Shown: positions 34,753 to 36,758 of the stretch, in pieces
Position numbering within the stretch: the first letter of the stretch is position 1
Layout: every line of letters begins with the position of its first letter
The notes under the pieces: model-generated
Told to the model about the DNA's origin: nothing
The model's input: the letters and a program-made list of their open reading frames with translations, nothing else
The model's database searches: none
Translations under genes and position numbers: made by a program
Origin: Desulfobacterales bacterium
GTDB taxonomy: Bacteria > Desulfobacterota > Syntrophobacteria > B119-G9
DNA: 36,758 nt
Direction: 5' to 3'
Assembly: GCA_026983715.1 (NCBI GenBank)
Contig: JALSTM010000227.1
Location: 1-36,758, forward strand

Positions 34753-35765
34753 TAAATTTCCCTTCCTACTGCCTGTGCAACAAGCCTAAGTTCTTCTATC
34801 AATTCCTTGAACGCATTTGGTCTCAATGACTGTGCCCCATCACTCAAAGCTTCTTCCGGCTTCGTATGTACTTCGATCAGCAGGCCGTCAGCACCGGCAG
34901 CAATGGCGGCCTTGGCAACTGGGCCAACTAAATCAACGCGCCCCACCGCATGACTCGGATCCACGATTATAGGCAAGTGTGTCAGCTTTTTCAGAAGGGG
35001 GATGGCACTTATGTCAAGAGTATTTCGAGTCTCCGTTTCAAACGTCCGTATACCTCGCTCGCACAGTATAACCTTTTCGTTCCCTTCTGACACTATGTAT
35101 TCTGCTGACATGAGAAACTCCTTTATTGTAGCGCTGAATCCTCTTTTAAGAATTACAGGCTTGTCGATGTTTCCCACTTCGGTCAGAAGCCTGAAGTTCT
35201 GCATGTTTCTTGTCCCGATCTGTATAATGTCTGCGTATTTTGCAACGAGAACCGCATCTCTGGGGTCCATGAGTTCGGTCACAACCATCATTCCGGTCTT
35301 TTCCCGTACTTTCGCTAAGTATTTCAGAGCCTTTTCTCCCAGCCCCTGGAAACTGTACGGGGATGTTCTTGGTTTAAACGCGCCACCGCGAATAAAGGGG
35401 ACTCCAAGGGTGCTGAGTTCCTCTGCTATTTCTTCGAGGATTTCTCTTCCTTCGACAGCGCATGGGCCTGCGATAATCTGGATTTTCTTGTTTCCGAATA
35501 CGTTCCCGTTGAGATTTATCTGAGTATTTTCGTTTTTAAACTCGCGGCTTACCAGCTTATAAGGTTTAAGTATCGGATGAACTTCCTCAACACCGGGAAA
35601 TGACAGGAATGGTACTTCCTGCAAGCGTCGTTCATCGCCAATTGCCCCTATTATTGTTCGGTGTTCACCTTCTGATAAATGGGCTCTCAAACCGAAATCC
35701 TCCAACTTATTGATTATGTTAAGTACATCTTCTTTAGTGTGGTCAGGTTTCATTACAATAATCAT
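34752..35765 (-). CDS. aroF: 3-Deoxy-7-phosphoheptulonate (DAHP) synthase, type I-beta with regulatory domain
   Basis: First step of the shikimate pathway, joining PEP and erythrose-4-phosphate. The N-terminal 70 residues (MIIVMKPDHTKEDV...IGDERRL) form the ferredoxin-like regulatory domain known from Thermotoga-type enzymes, which mediates aromatic amino acid feedback. The barrel follows: IIAGPCAVE, RGGAFKPRTSPYSFQGLG, QIGTRNMQNF, LKRGFSATIKE, CERGIRTFE, IVDPSHAVG. ATG 35765, with GGGAGGAAATT upstream, is preferred over the track start at 35789; 337 aa. Confidence 0.95.
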   Translation of the reverse strand: MIIVMKPDHTKEDVLNIINKLEDFGLRAHLSEGEHRTIIGAIGDERRLQEVPFLSFPGVEEVHPILKPYKLVSREFKNENTQINLNGNVFGNKKIQIIAGPCAVEGREILEEIAEELSTLGVPFIRGGAFKPRTSPYSFQGLGEKALKYLAKVREKTGMMVVTELMDPRDAVLVAKYADIIQIGTRNMQNFRLLTEVGNIDKPVILKRGFSATIKEFLMSAEYIVSEGNEKVILCERGIRTFETETRNTLDISAIPLLKKLTHLPIIVDPSHAVGRVDLVGPVAKAAIAAGADGLLIEVHTKPEEALSDGAQSLRPNAFKELIEELRLVAQAVGREI

Positions 35766-35829
35766 TTTAATTTCCTCCCAGGCCACCACACCTTTATCAC
35801 TCGGGGAAGTTCCAAGCTGTTTGGCTAAC

Positions 35830-36666
35830 CTAGGAAACGGTTGTTTCAGCTTGTGAACCGCGCCAGCGGTGAGAAAGATATGTGGCCTTTTTTAGCTTTC
35901 TAATCATGGTTTCTACTTCAGGTACAACATTATTAGTATCAGTTGCCTGTATTTTTCTTATTATTGCGCTTCCGATTATAATTCCGTCTGCGTGAGGTGC
36001 CAGCATAGCCACCTGTTGTGGGGTGGAAATCCCGAATCCGACTCCTACCGGCCACCTCGATAATTTCCGGACTTCTTCAAGTTTCCGGACAAGTTCTTCG
36101 GGTAACTCACCGGTGGAACCGGTGACACCGGTTGTTGAAACGTAATATATGAATCCACTGGTATAACCGTTTATCAGTGGAAACCTCTCCTTGTTCGTGG
36201 TGGGTGCCATGAGAAATATCGTATCTATCCCGTGCTCAGTTGCTATCTCTTTCCATTCCGATGCTTCCTCCGGGGGCAAGTCGGGTATAATTACCCCGTT
36301 TACGCCGACTTGATTGCATGCCTTGCTGAAGTTTTTCAGTCCGTAGGCCAGAACGGGATTTATGTACGTCATCAATATCAGCGGTTTATTCGTTTCTCTT
36401 CTAAGAGCAGTACAGAGTTCAAAAGTTTTCTCCACGTTCATTCCGTTAGCCAGAGCAACCTGAGAAGAGGCCTGGATCGTCGGACCGTCTGCAAGGGGAT
36501 CCGAGAAAGGGATGCCTATTTCGAGTAAATCCCCGCCTGATTCCAGGATTGCCAGTGAAAGCTGCAAGAAAAGGGAAGAATCGGGGAAACCAGCAGTAAG
36601 GAAAGGTATTAATGCCGATTCGTTCCTTCCGTTTATGGAATCTATGGTATCTTTAATGTGGCTCAT
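35830..36666 (-). CDS. trpA: Tryptophan synthase alpha chain
   Basis: Cleaves indole-3-glycerol phosphate to indole, which tunnels to TrpB. LIPFLTAGFPD opens the barrel, the catalytic Glu is in LLEIGIPFSDPLADGPTIQ, then VNGVIIPDLPPEEA, YYVSTTGVTGSTG and GVGFGISTPQQV. The track adds 26 residues upstream; ATG 36666 with GGAGG before it and an ATGA overlap with trpB is the natural start (278 aa). It lies 64 bp upstream of aroF in the same direction. Confidence 0.97.
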   Translation of the reverse strand: MSHIKDTIDSINGRNESALIPFLTAGFPDSSLFLQLSLAILESGGDLLEIGIPFSDPLADGPTIQASSQVALANGMNVEKTFELCTALRRETNKPLILMTYINPVLAYGLKNFSKACNQVGVNGVIIPDLPPEEASEWKEIATEHGIDTIFLMAPTTNKERFPLINGYTSGFIYYVSTTGVTGSTGELPEELVRKLEEVRKLSRWPVGVGFGISTPQQVAMLAPHADGIIIGSAIIRKIQATDTNNVVPEVETMIRKLKKATYLSHRWRGSQAETTVS

Positions 36667-36758
36667 AATGAAACCTCCATTTTTTCTGCGAGTGTATGCA
36701 CATCCTTGTCTCCTCTGCCGGATAAGTTCAATACCACCAGCCATTTACCACCGGGCTG
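36663..36758 (-). CDS. trpB: Tryptophan synthase beta chain, C-terminal end (partial)
   Basis: The last 31 codons are in the window. In the frame ending at TGA 36663-36665 the minus strand reads WLVVLNLSGRGDKDV, the conserved C-terminal strand of TrpB with the SGRGDKD phosphate/PLP-region motif, then HTLAEKMEVSL. The stop overlaps the trpA start by 4 bp. The rest of the gene lies beyond the right edge. Confidence 0.93.
   Translation of the reverse strand, partial: QPGGKWLVVLNLSGRGDKDVHTLAEKMEVSL

Overview
The window looks like a chromosomal segment of an anaerobic Gram-negative bacterium, most plausibly a deltaproteobacterium in the broad sense (Desulfobacterota, Syntrophobacter-like). I infer this from several things: a B12-dependent class II ribonucleotide reductase as the visible RNR, a KdsD-type arabinose-5-phosphate isomerase (Kdo/LPS synthesis), the Gram-negative order rpmH-rnpA-yidD-yidC-jag-mnmE-rsmG, an E. 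coli T-protein-like TyrA, and palindromic dispersed repeats of the 'GTCATTGCGAG' and 'CTTCGCTCCGG...GAATGACG' kinds. I cannot name a species. Almost everything is core housekeeping. I see no tRNA, rRNA, CRISPR array, prophage or intact insertion sequence.

Layout. 1-1525: a terminator, one conserved unknown gene (-), then about 750 bp of non-coding repeats, including a 197-bp MITE-like element with perfect 18-bp terminal inverted repeats. 1526-4063: enolase (-) and a SatP/YaaH acetate transporter (+), separated by an AT-rich spacer. 4062-14771: a tightly packed seven-gene minus-strand operon, carA-carB-purF-kdsD-(catalytically dead DapA-like protein)-(M48 protease with TPR tail)-dus. 15091-16461: pncB (+). 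16462-17147: a repeat-rich spacer with three different repeats. 17148-22556: the rpmH-rnpA-yidD-yidC-jag-mnmE-rsmG operon (-); rpmH was too short for the ORF track.

22557-23092: a divergent control region holding an rpmH promoter, an nrdJ promoter and a candidate small RNA with a strong intrinsic terminator. 23093-26049: nrdJ-nfi (+). 26046-29093: gltX, a 52-aa gene missed by the ORF track, a class I methyltransferase and an alpha/beta hydrolase (-). 29286-32435: a MetE-core/UroD-like protein, an FHA-GAF protein with a duplicated C-terminal domain, and a small unknown gene (+). 32528-36758: aromatic amino acid genes trpB (partial), trpA, aroF, tyrA and aroB (-).

Functionally the genes cover glycolysis (eno), pyrimidine/arginine and purine entry steps (carAB, purF), NAD salvage (pncB), Kdo precursor supply (kdsD), dNTP synthesis with repair of deaminated bases (nrdJ-nfi), ribosome/tRNA maturation plus membrane protein insertion (rpmH to rsmG, gltX, dus), and the shikimate/tryptophan/tyrosine route. 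Several ORF-track starts are too long. I moved them to internal starts with better Shine-Dalgarno (SD) sites or ATGA overlaps (satP, purF, pncB, mnmE, jag, yidD, nrdJ, nfi, the hydrolase, tyrA, aroF, trpA).

The least explained items are the DapA-like pseudoenzyme inside the carAB-purF-kdsD operon, the candidate sRNA beside nrdJ, a pair of intergenic repeats near rsmG and aroF that keep similar reading frames, and the FHA-GAF protein.
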